From contig JBFKEC010000187.1 in the NCBI GenBank assembly GCA_041619315.1, positions 1 through 6,595 of the forward strand: a stretch of 6,595 bases of DNA. Direction: 5' to 3'. Shown piece by piece: positions 5,200 to 6,595 of this stretch (positions are counted from its first letter, which is position 1; every line of letters begins with the position of its first letter). The DNA comes from Oceanococcus sp041619315 (lineage in GTDB: Bacteria > Pseudomonadota > Gammaproteobacteria > Nevskiales > Oceanococcaceae). The notes under the pieces are model-generated. The model was not told the DNA's origin. It saw nothing but the letters and a program-made list of their open reading frames with translations, and did not search any database. Both the position numbers and the translations under genes were made by a program.

Positions 5200-6401
5200 A
5201 ACCCGCTCCTGTCATCATCGCCGGCTCCGGTCCTTGCGGTTCCACTCTGGCTCTGGCCCTGGGCCGCGCTGGCCTGGATGTGATTTTGCTGGAAAAGGAA
5301 GCCACCCTGCCGCGCGATCTGCGCGCCTCGACCTTCCACCCGCCAACACTCGAAATGCTCGATGACCTGGGTGTGGCCAGCGCCATGATCGACAAGGGCC
5401 TGGTCGTCGACCGCTACCAGTACCGCGACCGGCGTACCGGCGAAGTGGCCGAGTTCGACATGAACCTGATCGCCTCAGACACACGCTTTCCATTTCGCCT
5501 GCAGCTCGAACAGTACGAGATGACCCATCTGGTGCGCGATGAACTCGCCACCCTGCCAACGGTGGATCAGCGCTTTGGCTGCGAGGTCATCGATGTCGAG
5601 CAGGATGACGACGGCGTGCGCGTACGCGTCAACACCAGCGATGGCGAGCAGGTCCTCAACGGCAGCTTCGCTATCGGCTGCGACGGCGCCTCAAGCCGCG
5701 TACGCAAGGCCGCTGGCATCGGTTTTGGCGGCTTCACGTATAACGAAAAATTCCTCGTTGTGAGCACAGCGTTTGCGTTTGAGGATGTGTTCGACAACCT
5801 GTCCTACGTGAACTACGTGGCCGACCCTGACGAATGGTGCGTGATCCTGCGCACCGAAAAAATTTGGCGCGTGCTGGTCCCGGTCACCCCGCAAACTGAA
5901 GCCGAGGAAGCGCACATCCTCAGCGACGAATTCATCCAGGCACGCCTGCAGCATCTGCATGCGCGGGACGAGGACTACGAAATCGGCCACCGCACCCTGT
6001 ACCGGGTGCACCAGCGCGTCTCCGACACCTATGTACGCGATCGCATCGTGCTCGCCGGTGACGCCTGCCACATCAACAACCCCTTGGGCGGCATGGGCAT
6101 GAATGGCGGCATACACGACGCCGTGAATCTGGCCGAAAAGCTCGTCGAGATCCTGATCAACGGTGAGGACCATGCGCAAAAGCTGGCCTTGTACGATCGG
6201 CAACGTCGCGACCTGGCCGTGCAGTTTGTGCAGGAGCACACCATCAACAACAAGAAGTTGATGGAATCCACAGACCCGGACATTCAGAACAAGCGCCAAA
6301 AAATGCTCATGGACACGGCAGCCGATCCGCAGCGCGCCCACGCCTTTATCCGCGAACGCGCCATGATCGACTGCGTGCGTGATTCGCTGGCAGTGAGCTA
6401 A
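5196..6401 (+). CDS. FAD-dependent group A flavoprotein monooxygenase (aromatic hydroxylase type)
   Basis: This 401-residue cytoplasmic enzyme is expected to use FAD, NAD(P)H and O2 to hydroxylate an aromatic or other conjugated ring. The FAD-binding strand-turn-helix starts at residue 6 with GSGPCG at 10-15, and an acidic residue (E33) ends the second strand. The second landmark GCDGASSRVRKAAG at 161-174 contains the DG motif (D163-G164). The third, RIVLAGDACHINNPLGGMGM (283-302), contains the GD motif (G288-D289) that binds the FAD ribityl chain; it continues as NGGIHDAVNLAEKL at 303-316. Order and spacing match p-hydroxybenzoate-hydroxylase-like enzymes. The length is shorter than phenol hydroxylases with a C-terminal thioredoxin-like domain, and none is present. 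The start overlaps the transporter stop as ATGA, so the two are translationally coupled. The cofactor and family are clear. The substrate is unknown; a ring product of the leftward operon's pathway is a guess. Confidence 0.93.
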   Translation: MKPAPVIIAGSGPCGSTLALALGRAGLDVILLEKEATLPRDLRASTFHPPTLEMLDDLGVASAMIDKGLVVDRYQYRDRRTGEVAEFDMNLIASDTRFPFRLQLEQYEMTHLVRDELATLPTVDQRFGCEVIDVEQDDDGVRVRVNTSDGEQVLNGSFAIGCDGASSRVRKAAGIGFGGFTYNEKFLVVSTAFAFEDVFDNLSYVNYVADPDEWCVILRTEKIWRVLVPVTPQTEAEEAHILSDEFIQARLQHLHARDEDYEIGHRTLYRVHQRVSDTYVRDRIVLAGDACHINNPLGGMGMNGGIHDAVNLAEKLVEILINGEDHAQKLALYDRQRRDLAVQFVQEHTINNKKLMESTDPDIQNKRQKMLMDTAADPQRAHAFIRERAMIDCVRDSLAVS

Positions 6402-6595
6402 GCCGCACCCCCTGACATTCGCGCTTTGTGGATCAATGGAAGCCGCATATTGGCTGGCCACCCTCGCCCCAGGGGCAAAATTCGCCGATTTTGCTGAGTC
6501 AACGCCATGCAATCTCGATATCGGCCGTTGATTTGGCAGACAGGCTGTCGCGCGCTTGAGAACACCGCCATGTTTGCATTGCCCAAATGCTCAGG
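6402..6595. other. Non-coding right end of window
   Basis: I see no convincing gene in these 194 bases. A perfect 7-bp stem (GCAAAAT at 6475-6481 with ATTTTGC at 6488-6494, 6-nt loop) follows a short palindrome GCCCCAGGGGC at 6466-6476. It lies about 75 nt past the monooxygenase stop and has no following U run, so it is at best a weak terminator candidate. A 62-codon open frame on the minus strand covers most of the stretch but has no recognisable motif. Confidence 0.55.

Noticed and set aside
6466..6494. Palindromes as an intrinsic terminator or insertion-sequence end
   Set aside because: There is no U run after the stem, and no transposase or target-site duplication is visible. I kept it only as a note in the non-coding region.
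5691..6512. Minus-strand open frame of 273 codons
   Set aside because: It is antisense to the FAD monooxygenase. The DG and GD flavin motifs are on the plus strand, so this is a shadow.
6398..6586. Small minus-strand open frame of 62 codons
   Set aside because: It has no motif and no clear ribosome binding site, and it overlaps the monooxygenase stop. It is too weak to call a gene.
1..6595. CRISPR array, tRNA, riboswitch or mobile element
   Set aside because: No spaced direct repeats, cloverleaf-like sequence, known riboswitch core or transposase motif was seen on either strand.

Overview
The window is a compact catabolic-type locus from a GC-rich proteobacterium. A gamma- or beta-proteobacterium is most likely, judging by strong GC-ending codon preference, purine-rich ribosome binding sites and tight overlapping operons. 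No rRNA, tRNA, integrase or species marker is present, so the organism cannot be named. Seven protein-coding genes lie in two divergent transcription units separated by one AT-rich control region at about 3732-3891.

The leftward (minus-strand) unit reads, in transcription order: a short-chain dehydrogenase (2919-3719), a red-chlorophyll-catabolite-reductase-like protein (2063-2872), a second, paralogous short-chain dehydrogenase (1263-2060), an arylmalonate decarboxylase/maleate isomerase family protein (487-1263), and the N-terminal part of an enoyl-CoA hydratase (from 302, running off the left edge). The three genes from 2872 down to 487 are very tightly packed (2-nt gap, then a 1-nt TAATG overlap). 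There is a 46-nt gap after the first dehydrogenase and a 184-nt gap before the hydratase.

The rightward (plus-strand) unit is an MFS transporter (3892-5199) overlapping by ATGA with an FAD-dependent group A aromatic-ring-hydroxylase-type monooxygenase (5196-6401). The last 194 bases hold no convincing gene.

The striking point is the combination. Both dehydrogenases look like plant NOL/NYC1 chlorophyll b reductases rather than ordinary SDRs, and the protein between them aligns along most of its length with plant red chlorophyll catabolite reductase (RCCR), a ferredoxin-dependent bilin reductase relative. A bacterial operon holding relatives of two different plant chlorophyll-breakdown enzymes, next to a decarboxylase-type enzyme, a CoA-pathway enzyme, a transporter and a flavin monooxygenase, suggests uptake and breakdown of a tetrapyrrole or other conjugated, ring-containing molecule. 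The substrate is not proven. The comparisons with plant proteins and with Bordetella arylmalonate decarboxylase are from memory, not from a database search.
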